The position numbers and the translations under genes are program-made. A stretch of DNA of 64,000 nt from Mytilus galloprovincialis. Taxonomy: Eukaryota > Mollusca > Bivalvia > Mytilida > Mytilidae. A model generated the notes under the pieces. That model worked only from the letters and a program-made list of their open reading frames with translations, made no database searches and was not told where the DNA came from. Where the stretch lies: contig NC_134846.1 of NCBI RefSeq assembly GCF_965363235.1, positions 90,824,571 through 90,888,570 of the forward strand, written 5' to 3'. Of this stretch, positions 1 to 12,100 are shown piece after piece (the stretch's first letter is position 1; each line of letters opens with the position of its first letter).

Positions 1-408
1 AAGTAAGTAAATCAAGGGAGACAATAATATAGAAACTAGAAGAACACAAAGAAGTGGACCATAAAGTAAGTAAATCAAGGGAGACAATAATATAGAAACT
101 AGAAGAACACAAAGAAGTGGACCATAAAGTAAGTAAATCAAGGGAGACAATAATATAGAAACTAGAAGAACACAAATAGTGGACCATAAAGTAAGTAAAT
201 CAAGGGAGACAATAATTCAGAAACTAGAAGAACACAAAGAAGTGGACCATAAAGTAAGTAAATCAAGGGAGACAATAATACAGAAACTAGAAGAACACAA
301 AGAAATGGACCATAAAGTAAGTAAATCAAGGGAGACAATAATATAGAAACTAGAAGAACACAAAGAAATGGACCATAAAGTAAGTAAATCAAGGGAGACA
401 ATAATTTA
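1..408. repeat. 63-bp tandem repeat array, about 6.5 copies
   Basis: Direct repeats of a 63-bp unit begin at 1, 64, 127, 189, 252, 315 and 378. The last is partial, and the third copy is 62 bp. Units differ by only a few substitutions. Because 63 is a multiple of three, the minus strand stays open across the array and gives a repetitive hydrophobic reading. That reading is a by-product of the unit length, not evidence of a gene. The array runs off the left window edge, so its full size is unknown. Confidence 0.95.
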
Positions 409-1521
409 AAACAGCAGAAACACGCCTGTCAAATTTTCTAATTAATGTGGGGTTTCCCCCTTGAGAATTTACTGGACTCTGAAAATCTTCTTTTTAATTC
501 ACTTAATAGCTCCAAACAGACATAAAAAGGAGTTGAAATAACAGTTATTAGAGCACATACAGACTTATTCAATACCATACTATATTAGAGCAGAGCATTT
601 ATAAATGATGCACCAGACACTGGTGCTTAAGATTGCCCTTTTATGCTAAATATCTTGATCACACCAACCATGATTATAAATGTTGATGAGTTAGGGATAA
701 GCATATTTTATTTGCCAAAAACAAGGACAGAAGTATTTGATCCAAGGTAATCAAACTTTAAACTTCTTCTCCTTATAGAGCCACATTCATACAATCTTTT
801 TTGAATAACTATTAGTTGAGTATGTGTGGTTTACCAACAAATTAAATCACATTATGAAATGCATAAAACTAAATGACTATTACAATATTTTATGTAAAAA
901 ATAGTTTTACAAACTACTGCATATAATTTTATATTCTAAAAAACACAAGAAAACATAGTAAAGACAAACTGCATATGAAAAGAATAATGCAATACATGTA
1001 TACACTTTAATTGGGTTTTCTTAAGGAAAATCCAGTTATTACTTTGGTGAACTGAAGTATGGCTGGTAGAGAGCAGGTAAAAGACTGCTAACAGTTTCCT
1101 TGCAACAACTTTTGAACTGTTCAACAAAGAATTTCCAAATTTTGATGTGTCATTATTGGTTCCAAAATTGAGATCAAAAGTAAAATCACAAAAATATTGA
1201 ACTATGAGGAAAATTCAAGTTGAAAAGTCCCTAATTAAATGGCAAATTCAAAAGCTCAAATGAATAGATAACAACTCATATTTCTGACTTGAGCAGGCAT
1301 TTCTTATGTAGAAAATGGTGGATTAAACCTGGTTTAATATTCAAGATAATTTCCAAAACAGCAAAATTTTAACATTTATGATTTTTCTAGCAGGATATTC
1401 TTGCTGTTAAAGTCAGTATCGTAAACAAAATGTGTTTATTCTATATCTTGTCGATGCTTCATTGTATTCAAAGCATACTTTACAAAAGGTTTTCCTTAAC
1501 ATGTTATTTTCTTGCTTTCAG
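409..1521. other. AT-rich non-coding stretch, probably intron
   Basis: No credible exon, RNA gene or TIR element was recognised. The stretch ends in a polypyrimidine tract and CAG acceptor at 1519-1521, so most of it is probably intron upstream of the Q-rich exon. Confidence 0.5.
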
Positions 1522-2073
1522 ATTGAAAGTATCGATAAACAAGAAAGTGTTCAGAAACAAGCTGCAGCAGATGGTAGGCAACAAGTTCCAGGAGAACAGC
1601 AACAACAGTTGCCTCAAAAACAGGTCCCATTTGACAATCAACAACAAGTTCTAGTAGACAGACATCAACAGTTACCACAGGGACAGGTTCAAGCAGACAA
1701 CCAACAACAGTTACCACAGCAACAAGTTCCAGCAGAAAGACAGCAGCAAATGGGAGGAGAACAAAATGTGGAACAACAGGAAGTAGGAAAACAAATAAAC
1801 CTTCCTGTCAGAGAAAGTTCTAACCAGGGACAGCCACAAAAAGTTGACAACATTGAACAAAATATGGATGACAATTTACGATTTAAAAGAAACATTCCCA
1901 ACCAAATAAATTTAAAAGGAGTAAAAGAAAATACAAAAGAAAAAGCAAAAACAGACAATACTAAAAAAGGTGCTCAAAAATTGAAAGACATAAATAAAGA
2001 CGTTAATGGTGAGATGAAGAGAAGACTTTTAAGTGAAAATAATCTGCAAGATAACATTGAAAAGTCAAGATAA
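1522..2073 (+). CDS. terminal exon of an unassigned Q-rich protein
   Basis: An open frame of 183 codons plus stop follows a good acceptor (TTGCTTTCAG, 1512-1521). The frame upstream of the acceptor is low-complexity intron, so I start the exon at 1522 in phase 0. The first third has degenerate repeats of roughly 14 residues, built from QQQ, LPQ and QVP blocks alternating with charged residues (for example QQQLPQQQVPAERQQQ). The last 90 residues are rich in K, N, D and E, end near NIEKSR, and have no membrane segment. This looks like a disordered or coiled tail such as those of Golgi or cytoskeletal coiled-coil proteins, but I do not recognise the family. Upstream exons lie outside the window or were not found. 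The 3' UTR continues past 2074; its end is not clear. Confidence 0.6.
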   Translation: MESIDKQESVQKQAAADGRQQVPGEQQQQLPQKQVPFDNQQQVLVDRHQQLPQGQVQADNQQQLPQQQVPAERQQQMGGEQNVEQQEVGKQINLPVRESSNQGQPQKVDNIEQNMDDNLRFKRNIPNQINLKGVKENTKEKAKTDNTKKGAQKLKDINKDVNGEMKRRLLSENNLQDNIEKSR

Positions 2074-3930
2074 TACTTACAAAAGCTGTAGTGACTAGAT
2101 TTGGTTTATATTCTATTTTTTGTTATTTTTACGGTAAAATGCGTGTGAAACTTTTGTGTAATAACAAATCAAAACTACAGAATATTTGTGTAATCTAAAA
2201 TCTATACCTACTAAATTAAGTTTCATGTATGTAATTAAATGTATGTTTCTTTAATACCATAATTATGTACTGCTATTTTTTTTTTTAATGCATTACTAAT
2301 GTTCCAAATGATTATTTTAGGACAAAGAATAGAAATGCAATGTTTTCTGAAAATTAAATAATTATTTTGTTAATTTTTTTCTTTCTTTGTTTCAGTAATC
2401 AGTATTTTGAAACATTATCTTTCTAAGAATATTACTTTAAGGGTTTTCTTTTCACAGTTCTAACTATCTATTATTATTTCTACACACAGCAATTTAACTA
2501 TAACATCTACAGTTAAAGTTGTCATAGCACAATTTACTATAATAACATATTGACCAAAAGGTGAATAATCTCTCTTAATAGGATTTTCTAAACAGTTATG
2601 GATTTTTGTGATAAATCATAAGGTCACTGTTAGTCAAGAGCAAAACTTTTGAAGTGAATTCAATTAAAGCTGTTTTTACTAAAATACTTTAAAAGTACTA
2701 CTGTCCCAGAACTTTTAAAGTGAATTCAATTAAAGCTGTTTTTACTAAAATACTTTAAAAGTACTACTGTCCCAGAGCTTTTAAAGAGAAAAACAGACAA
2801 ACACAATTCTTTTTCCCTTCTTTTTCAGTATTATAGAATTATCTGTGATAAAGGTTTATCTTGAATGAGAATTGAATTCATTTCATGTTTTCATGTTATC
2901 ATGTTTTAAGAAAACTATGCGTTTTACATAAACATATATGGAGGTATAATAAATCAAGGACTTTAAACAAAATGATTTCAGACCTTATATTTCTTTTCTT
3001 CCATTTATATCTTAATGGCCCTCAATCATTCATTTGCCATGTATAATCAGAAATCTTTCATTACATCCTGATAATGTGAAATGTTTCTTTTCAAAATCAT
3101 GTTTTTAAGTTGTTTATAGAATCATTTACAGAGATGGAAAAAAAATATACTGAATTGTGCACAAAAAGAATTGTTTTATCGAAAACATAATTTTTCTTGT
3201 GAAATAACACAAATACAATTGTTTTTATAGCTGAAAATTGTGTCAGCTTAGTGTCAGCATGTGAAGGTGGAAAAAATAATGAGTATAGCATACCACAGTA
3301 ATGCACATTCACTATAGAGAAAACTATATCTTCATTAGTACTGTATATATAAGAGATTAACTTGTGAATTTACAATGATATAACTAATGTGCTATAGCTT
3401 TGTACATTTTGTACCAGAATGTTTCTGTGAAACTGTTATTTTTATTGTTTAAAAAATATCTATGATCATGTTAAAATTTTGTTTAGTTTGTAAATTTAGA
3501 AATTACTTACAGATATAATGTCGGGTATAAGTTTTTCAATCTAGGGAAACTCTTGAATCATTTATCAAATCATGGTCCATCATAATGCTGAGGGGCAATA
3601 CTTAATTTGTATATACAATTATTTATTTTGGTAGCTTTCTAATGATTAGTTGTCAAGTTTTGAATTTTAACCTTCAATAGCTTGTTCAAGAAAAATATAG
3701 GTTTTATTTTTCAGGAAGTAATGTACATTCAAAGTAGTATATATTTACATTCATGGACATTTTGTATATTTTCATGTAACAACTGTTATTTACTTGTTTT
3801 TAACAATTGAAACTTGATTGTGCACTGTAGCATACCGGTACATTTAGCATAATGAGTGTTTCCCATCTTCAAACAGAAAACATATGTTCCACTATATATA
3901 TAAAGCTTGTAACAAGTAGATATTTATAGA
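2074..3930. other. 3' flank of the Q-rich exon, no further gene seen
   Basis: AT-rich sequence, probably 3' UTR at first and then intergenic. It contains the 2640-2786 duplication listed separately. No reading frame has composition or homology suggesting a gene. Confidence 0.5.
2640..2786. repeat. tandem duplication, about 70-bp unit x2
   Basis: Two nearly identical blocks starting AAAACTTTT and ending CTGTCCCAGA follow each other directly. They contain the same GTGAATTCAATTAAAGCTG core, so the duplication is recent. Confidence 0.9.
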
Positions 3931-4180
3931 TTATTGTTGATAATCTCAGAGAGATGGACTTTCTTGCTTGAGCCGGTAGATGACCAATGATGATCTGTTT
4001 ATCGCTATTTCACCTATGATGATGTTGTCAATTTCATTAGCAAGGCCACTTGCCTCCTTAGTTTCTAGGAATAATTTTCCATCTCAAGCAAGTAGCATGA
4101 TATGAAAAATTATCACAAAAAAAGATCAAAGGAAAAATGCACAAAATAGCGATAAAACAAAATATAGCAATTGAATTTCA
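3930..4180. repeat. dispersed repeat, related copy at 47019-47275
   Basis: Shared blocks include TTTCTTGCTTGAGCC, GATGATGTTGTCAATTTCAT, CTCCTTAGTTTCTAG, TTTTCCATCTCAAGCAAGTA and AAAATGCACAAAATAGCGAT, in the same order as in COX10 intron 2. TTGCTTGAG and CTCAAGCAA form short inverted motifs within each copy. Probably a non-autonomous element. Boundaries are approximate. Confidence 0.8.
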
Positions 4181-4389
4181 ATATAAACTTCTTTTTAGGA
4201 ATTCACACAGTGAATTACCTAAACATGTTGCTGCTGGGGGAAATATGTCCTTTCTCTTCAGATTTGCAGTATAAGTAATATTTTCTGCTAAACGTAACCT
4301 CTGTACAAATTGTTGACTTATAATGACTTGTTTTAATAGCTGAAACATTTACTGAAACATTTTCATATATTTGTTTAGGGGCAAGCTGA

Positions 4390-4512
4390 ATGACGCCTCC
4401 GGGTGCGAGAATTTCTCGTTGCATTGAAGACCTGTTGGCGACCATCTGCTGTTGTCTGCTCTATGGTCGGTTGTTGTCTCTTTGGCACATTCCCCATTTC
4501 CATTCTCAATTT
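4390..4512 (+). repeat. dispersed repeat end (GTTGTCTCTTTGGCACATTCC family)
   Basis: The segment ending CCCCATTTCCATTCTCAATT recurs in the same orientation near 29775-29815 and inverted at 32728-32825 and 48337-48440. It is a widespread non-coding repeat and explains the short minus-strand reading frame here. Confidence 0.75.
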
Positions 4513-4909
4513 TATCATATATATAGTTAAATTAAGGGGTATCATGTGAGATTTAAATTTTGTTGTAATTTGTCAACCTCTAAAACTGTTTTTCTGAAGC
4601 ATTTTCTGTAAAGTCATTTGTAGATTTAGATGTGGTATATATTTATAATTTCATCTTTTAAAGCTAACTACCCAGTATTGCATTTACAGGAACATTATAC
4701 CACTGTCTGATTAGCATGTATATATGTACCACATACCAATATAGTATACATACAGATATACAACCTTCTGGACATTCAGTATAACATAAACCATAGTGGA
4801 GTAAGTTATAGGAGCTTAGGGTGCTTTAATTCTTTGTTTAGTTATCTACAGTAATCCTTTCTATGTTAATGTCATCTGTATGAGGGTAACAATGTCATAT
4901 AACAATAAA

Positions 4910-5170
4910 CATTCTTGCCATTGAAGTTAACAATATTTTTTGGTGCATAACAATAAAATGTACACTTTGTTTTAGACAATAAAATACTCAACTGATTTTG
5001 ACAATTCATGCTTAACTTGTCCAAATAATTTGAGACCTCTGACGAGCCACAATAAGGAAAATATGACGAATCAAGGTAAAATCTTAACCAATTTGATGCT
5101 TATGGTAGCTAAAAATTACCATTTGACACCTGACAGTAAAGTGAATTCTTACCCTGCTGTATGCTTAGAT
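4910..5170 (+). repeat. dispersed repeat, copies at 10930-11170 and 45530-45780
   Basis: Shared ordered blocks: GCATAACAATAAAATGT, TTTGAGACCTCT or its variants, ATATTTTGACAAATCA-like text, and TTTGACACCTGACAGTAAAG. All three copies are diverged, non-coding and on the same strand. Confidence 0.7.
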
Positions 5171-7050
5171 TTTTTCTCTTGATCTCTTAGTATTTTTGAA
5201 GCTCACCTTGGTACTCCCAATGATTGGGTCAAAAGTTAATCAAATTATTTAAAGTATGTCAATTGTATGAATATATGTATAAATTTTCAATTTAAAGCAG
5301 ATATATCAGTATAAATGTATATGTGTATTTGAGATTAAACACACAAATTTAGGAAAATTCAATATACACTCTTACCTAGAAAGATATTTTACTCTCGTTT
5401 GTTACATGTTTGTACAACACATCTTTAAGAGAATTATAGTCATGGGTATAATAATAGTGGGGATCATAATAATTGTATTTAATGGTTAATAATTTTTTGA
5501 AAAAGAATTCAAGGGCCCATGTGGGGTTTTTGTATATGTATGTCAATTTAGATAAGTATTCTACTAGTGCTTACTGTTTTGTTATATATAATTTGTTAAA
5601 CAAATTCTACCTGTTACAAACTCTCTGGTTTTAATCAAATTGATAGGCTTTGTATGATGTCATGTCTTTTTGTGATCTCATAAAGTGCAATTATTGTGAA
5701 AATCATCTCATATGTCTATTTTTATTAAAATATTAAAAATAATACATGTATCTTAATCTTTTCAATATTTATATTTGTCAATATAATATAAGATCATTCC
5801 ATAGTAGGAGTGATATTGGAAGGATTTAATTGTGTTTTTGTTGGTTTTCTGCAATTGGTCTTTATCATACTTTATTTTCAGATACAGCAGTTTACTTCAA
5901 AAAGTAGAACTTGAACTTTTCCCCCTTGTTTCCTCTTTCAAAATTAAAAAAAAAGTCCAAACATGTGCATTTCTTACTCAAGTTGAAATATTAAACAATT
6001 TATTTTTCACATGAGTAGTCATTTTTATTGATTATCTCCCTTGTCACAATAATTTATTATTACGGAAACATCACATTAGATTAGTTGATCACTTTATATC
6101 TTATTTTATAGAAAATGACCACTCTAAATTTTTATTTTCCATAGATCTTGACCTAAAAAGTAAATCAAGAAGGCCAAACAAGGAAAATCTACTATATAAT
6201 GTTTAAAGATGTTCTTTTAAGCTTGCTTAATATTCATAACACTGGAGACTGAATGTATCATATTTATAACCCTGCCCACTTTCTGGTACAGTCATCTTGT
6301 GAAGATATGATAGTCGATAAAACAAACATAAAACATTAAGACATATAGGTCTTCAACAAGACAATACAACATTAGATTTTTATAACTGTTGAAGAAAACA
6401 GAATACTTTTCTATAATTTTTCATCACAACTATAATATTCTATGTCATAGACCAGAAATGATTGTTTTAGAAATACAAATATTTAACTGATGAATAGTTT
6501 GAAGTAGATAAATTTTAAGACTTTGAAAACCAGATTTGTGTACGTCAAAGTATAAACAGATTTTTATATTCATATCAATACTAACAAAGACTTATCACAG
6601 ACCTGCCTTATACCTTCTTTCTCAAATGGTAAAATATAATATAACAAAAGGCAATCTCTCTGAGGGAATTCCAGAATCCACAGGCACATGAACATTTAGT
6701 GAGGTTAAACCAATATATTGTCTTCAACCAGATTCGTATAGTGACCCATTTTAAGCTGTGCTGTTTCGGACTTCATCAACAATATGTTCATGAAAAAGCC
6801 TGTTTAAAACTCCATTGACACGGTTACTGACATCTCAAAAAAAATTACAATAAACATTACTGTTGACGTTTCTGATGGTATGAAGGTTGCTTCATTGACA
6901 TAAGTTTTCCTTTGCTGGTGTTCTCAAAAGAAGTTGAATGCTTGTGATTTGAAGAGATAACACTTTCATTAACATACACAGTCATGTAGTGCCTGTAGGA
7001 TAATCAGTGAAAACCAACATAAAACACTTCACTGTGAAAAATTAACACAA
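5171..7050. other. AT-rich intergenic, nothing recognised
   Basis: No exon with supported splice sites, RNA gene or clear repeat structure was identified. Short open frames here have the composition expected by chance. Confidence 0.45.
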
Positions 7051-7079
7051 CGAGTGATTAATATTGAATTACCTTGTAT

Positions 7080-7690
7080 GAACTTTGGTATCAGAAAACA
7101 TGACCAGCCACTCAAGCACAAAAACCATAATAAAGATGATCAGTCTTCAGTACATGTCAGTTTGGTATATTTCATTGACCTCTTTTTTATGGTTTGTTGC
7201 TCAATGTTTATTTTTGTCCGTTTTTTTAATACGGTATGTAGCAATAGGTTAACTATATTTGATGTTTGGAAAGATTGTAAGATGTATATGTTTGTCTGGA
7301 AATTATCATCTGACCGTTACCTTATTTTCATGGGTCAATCTTAAGTTTATCTGGTTTGTTTGTTTCTTAGATACTACCCGGTATATGTAAAAGGTCAACT
7401 ATATTTAAAACATGTATTGATTGTAAGGTGTACACGTCTGTCTGGAAGCTTTCATCTGACATTTGCCCCCATTTCATGGTTCATTGATCAATGTTAAATT
7501 TTCCTAGTTTCTTTGATGTGAAGTAGGTCAACTATATTTAAAGCATATTTGGTGTATGGAATGATTGTAAGGTGTAGATGTATTTCCAGTTTGGTTTACC
7601 TGACCTTGACCTCATTTTCTTTGATCATGTTTAATTGATGTGAAAGTTGTAGTAAAGCTTTATTTTAAGGACTGTCCACATAATATCAAT
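7080..7690 (+). repeat. dispersed repeat (TGACCTTGACCTCATTTT family)
   Basis: The stretch has internal quasi-repeats of about 150 bp containing AGGTTAACTATATTTGATGT, GATTGTAAGATGTA, TGTCTGGAA and CATTTTCATGG. Related copies lie at 28840-29450 (mostly inverted) and 53150-53640. Non-coding and strongly diverged. Confidence 0.7.
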
Positions 7691-7878
7691 GGATCAATGG
7701 TTAGTAAAGAAGGCGAGACATTTCAGCGTGTTCACTCTTGTTTGAGATAAGAGTGATGAATATGTATTTGTTTAATCAAGATTGTGAAATAATTAAAGAA
7801 TCTACAAAAAGATAGAGGGTGTCATACAGATCCAAAAAGCTGCTCACATTTTCAACTTGGCAGATAAATATATACATA

Positions 7879-7969
7879 GATGACAAAATATGAAGTCATT
7901 CTGCTCAAAAGTACATGTACTAGTGAAATGTTCATACTTCTGAGCAGAATGACTTCATATTTTGTCATC
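7879..7969. repeat. perfect 29-bp inverted repeat (hairpin)
   Basis: Arms 7879-7907 and 7941-7969 are exact reverse complements around a 33-bp spacer, and the pairing extends inward with one mismatch. The centre of each arm reads GAAGTCATTCTGCTCA or its complement. This is probably a foldback remnant of a MITE. Confidence 0.9.
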
Positions 7970-7999
7970 AAATATTTTTAAAAAGTATCTGCAAACAGG

Positions 8000-8940
8000 A
8001 AGTAGGTGTCAGACAGATTCTTACAGGTTACAATACATCCTAGAAAGCTGTTGACCAAATATGAATTTATGGGCAGTACTTCCTGTGAAGAAGTGTCGAC
8101 AAAAATATTTGTTTGATGAAAAAATTGACAACCGCAGAACAAGGGGATTGCAATTAAGCATCATTATTAGAACGAAGGTAAATAAGTATATAGCTCCTCA
8201 CTCAACTGTTTCAGTTCTTGTTCATCCTGAATTTGGCTTTCAAATATTCGACTTCACTTTGAGCGTTCCTGATGAAGGTAAATCTAGAAAAGTGCTTTAT
8301 ACACGTGAAATTCATACCGTGTTGTTTTAATTTTTTTTCTACCAATCACAAATCTTAACAATACTTTGGATTTCTGTCGCCGTTGACAAGTTGCAGCTAT
8401 GTGAAAGTGCTTCACACAGTTAAAATGCTCACATGAAGCTCAATTTCACAATTTAGAAAGTTCCTGAGAAAAATGCAACAAAAAGTTCATAAATGTATAA
8501 AAATGGCTAAGTTTGTAAGAAAATAATTGATTATGAAAATGTATCACACAATATGACATGCTCACATGAAGCTAAATTTATTTTCAGGTAGCTCAGATTT
8601 GTATTACTGAAAAAAATGTCAGAAAGATTGTACCAGAGACAGACTATAGAAAACCAGAAACAAAGAACACCAATAAAAGCTTTATTCCTCTGCTTTTTGT
8701 AGGTTTTTTTAATGTGCAAATACCGAACATGTGTCATGGATGGATAACCCATATCCTTTCTTTTCTACATTCTATATATACCCCTCCATCAGTGCTTGAG
8801 CAACATTAATCATGTCCATATTGTCTGGAAAATTCTTAATAGATGTATGAAATCTTATATAAATTTTGGACAATCATGTCACCTTCTTCAACATTATTTA
8901 CATTTAGTTTAAAGACAACTCCAAAACAGTCCTTGATTCC
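8000..8940. other. intergenic, no gene recognised
   Basis: An 89-codon plus-strand open frame at 8061-8330 (sorting as NLWAVLPVKKC...) has no recognised family, no splice context and no homologous copy in the window, so I do not call it. A possible poly(A) signal for the minus-strand ATP5MF gene (TTTATT on +) lies at 8949-8954. Confidence 0.4.
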
Positions 8941-9097
8941 AAAATAGATTTATTATACACAGATACCCTGTCCATCAGCTGTATCTTTTAATCTGTATGA
9001 CTAAGAAATATGAACTCTTTATAACATTATCAGAATCTATTTAATAACACATTAATAAAGTTGTCTGATCACACATAAGTCTAATGTTTGTTCCTCC

Positions 9098-9126
9098 TTA
9101 ATGGTACTTGGAGTGTCTTTCATTGG
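9098..9126 (-). CDS. ATP5MF: ATP5MF exon 4 (last 9 residues and stop)
   Basis: Acceptor TTTCTTTCAG. Only 29 coding nt, encoding (S)NERHSKYH and TAA. The ending matches the KYH terminus of animal subunit f. Easily missed by gene finders because of its length. Confidence 0.9.
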
Positions 9127-12100
9127 CTGAAAGAAAGAAAAAATATGGTTAACACAATTTCTCTTGGTTGAATTATTTAGATATTTACAATCAATATACC
9201 TTGATATAAAATATGAAAATCATAAAAATAACTTTCAAAAACATTTTTTAGAAATTTTTGGAAATAAATTCTAGACACAAACAAATGTCAGTTAAAATGT
9301 GTAAATCTTTTTCTATAACTTTTACAATATTGGATGTTTTGATATCAGGATTTTGATTGCATTTCATGCAATCTTTACCAGGTTTACCCTAAAAATCTAT
9401 GAAGTACAAATGAATGTTTAGCTATGATAAAATAAGTCAGTTGTGTGAGTGCTACCATCTTGTCATTTTTTATGGTTTTTTTTGTGGACTATTAAGTTTG
9501 TAAAATGGGATCAAATTCAGATATATATCATGTATATTGCATCAAATTTCTCTTTTTTTAATTTCTATATGTAAGATTTTATATATAAGCTAAGAAATCA
9601 CATTATGCATGTTATGTGTTAATATACATACAATATTTAGGATACTGCATGATGTAGAAATAGGTCATTCCCACAGCTCCATATAACCAGATAAAATACA
9701 TTGAGGCTGCTGATGTCTTATATTTCTGCATAACAGTCCACATTCCTGTGAAAAAAAAATGAAATAATTATCTATAGTTATAGAACGTAGACAACTTAAT
9801 TACACTGATATTGCTAGCGATCGTCATTTCGTAATTTAAGAAACAGTTTTCACAATGACGAAAGTATTTCAAATCATTATAGATATTAATTTTATTGTGG
9901 GAAGTGGCTGCTCATAACGTCTGTTACGGATGGACCAATATGGCAGATGACTGTATCGATAAGATTTTATATTTCCTAAATACTTTTGATCAAAAGCATT
10001 GTTGGTAGAGAAAATTGGTAAATGTGTGTATAATATATATTACATGTAAAACACAAATGGGAATAGAATAACGAAATAATGATTTTATTTGTTTGACACA
10101 TTCCCCCGTTTACGTTTTCAATTTATGTACATGTATTGGAGTATATATTTCATTGATAAGTTTCTTGCAAAGTTCATGGATATCATAGGATGCATAGAAT
10201 GTTATCCTACATGTAAATGAACTGTTTTTATTTTTGTGATAAAGTCTGGAAATTTGATGTGTGTTACAGTTAAGTCAGGACCAAAATATTTTTGACTGCA
10301 GGATAAACGCGTTCTCAATAAACCAGATGTAGTATGATTGTTATTTGTATAAAGATTTGAACAATTACTGGTCACCCTACTTCCTTATAAAACTTATACT
10401 TACAGTAAGCTGGATAACAAAATGTGAAAAACATTGTAACTATTGAACGACCTTATTTATACCGAATCAAAAACTAAAACTGCATACAGCAACAACCACT
10501 AGACCTGGGCTAATTATATAAGGTTTTAATTTAACTTACTTCTACTTAGGACCATGGAGAATGGTCGCACACCCAACTGTCTACGACCAAACCACTTTGG
10601 TAGTTCACCTAATTTGCAGTCCCAGAAGGAAACATCAGCTAGAAAGTAAACAAGATTTTATATCATTTGAACAAATGTACATTTTTTTTTTTACATTACA
10701 CAATCATTTATTATCATGATTATATTCTTTCAAGGACTCATTCTAAATTTGGCTTCTTCTTCATAACCAGTAAAACAATAAATTAGTGACATCATAGGCC
10801 CTTTCACGGTTACTGCAGCCATGTCGCAAATGGGGCAGATTTTCATAATGGAGGCAAAAATGGTTTAACCATTTGAAAAATAATTAAATAATACATCACC
10901 AGGGTTGTAATAGGAAGATCTTCAACATGTTCATGAGAATTTATGGTAAAAAATGTTGCCAAATGACATTAAAAGCATTTTTTGTTGCATGACAATAAAA
11001 TGTTCCCTTTCGTTGAGTCGATAAAAAAATCTACTACCGGTAAATAAATAATGGTACATGTAACTATAACTATTTGAGACCTCTTACGAAGGATATTTTG
11101 ACAAATCATTGTAAAATTTTGCCCAATTTGTCCCTGTAACAGACCTGTTTACCCACCATGATGTGTATCAGTAGAATTGTCAGTAGTTTTGCAATGTTGT
11201 CAGTAAATTAATACTTGCAAAGCGGCACGAACCATCAAGAGGGGTTTGAGGGCATGCCCCCCCCCCCCCCCCCAAGAAAATTTTGAAAAATTAGATGCAA
11301 TTTCCTGCATTCTGACAGTATCTGCAGTTTATTCAGATATTTTTGCAACAAAGATTATAACCTAAAATTTGCATGATTTGACAAAAGTTGAGCTAAAGAT
11401 TGGAATAAGTCAATACACGCAAATCTGGTATTTCACTGCATGTGTACAAAAAATGTACTTATAAAGAAACAAAATATGTACGTTTAAAATTTCATTAATT
11501 ATTTAATCTTGTACAACACATACATGTACATTAAAAATACAGAACCTCAAAATAATAAACTCAATAGGAACTAGATTTCAATACTTATGACTAGAAATTT
11601 AATTGCCATTGAACAATGTTGAATGACTATAAATATTATCAAGTTACTTTCACATACAAAATTGCCAATAGTTAAGACTTCAACAAGGTACTATGTACAT
11701 TGTATTTAATTCACTGTGTCTTTCTTTTCTCTTCGTTGTAATCATTGATTTAATTGTATTCATTAATTTAATTGTATTCAAATAATTGTAATCATTTTGT
11801 AATTTAACTTGTGATTATTCTGCCTGTAATGGGCGTCTTTAATTGACAATAAAATATATTTGATTTGATTTGACTGTTCAGAGTTCGCAGGATCTTTGTT
11901 CAGTTCGTTTTTTTCTAACACAAGAAAAAACTTTTCACAATGTGTACTATTGTTGGGAATTTTCATAATTCCAAACTCTGGCATCCTGATTCATGCCGTC
12001 CATGATTTATACTTGATTGCTATCATTTTGCGGTTTAAAGAGCGGCTATTCCCAGTAAAAAAAGTGCCTTTTAACCCTTTCGCCGATGAGTCCCGGTTTA

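Noticed and set aside
162-401. 79-codon minus-strand frame, repeated YLLYGPFLCVLLVS
   Set aside because: Product of the 63-bp tandem repeat, whose length is divisible by three; no start context or homology.
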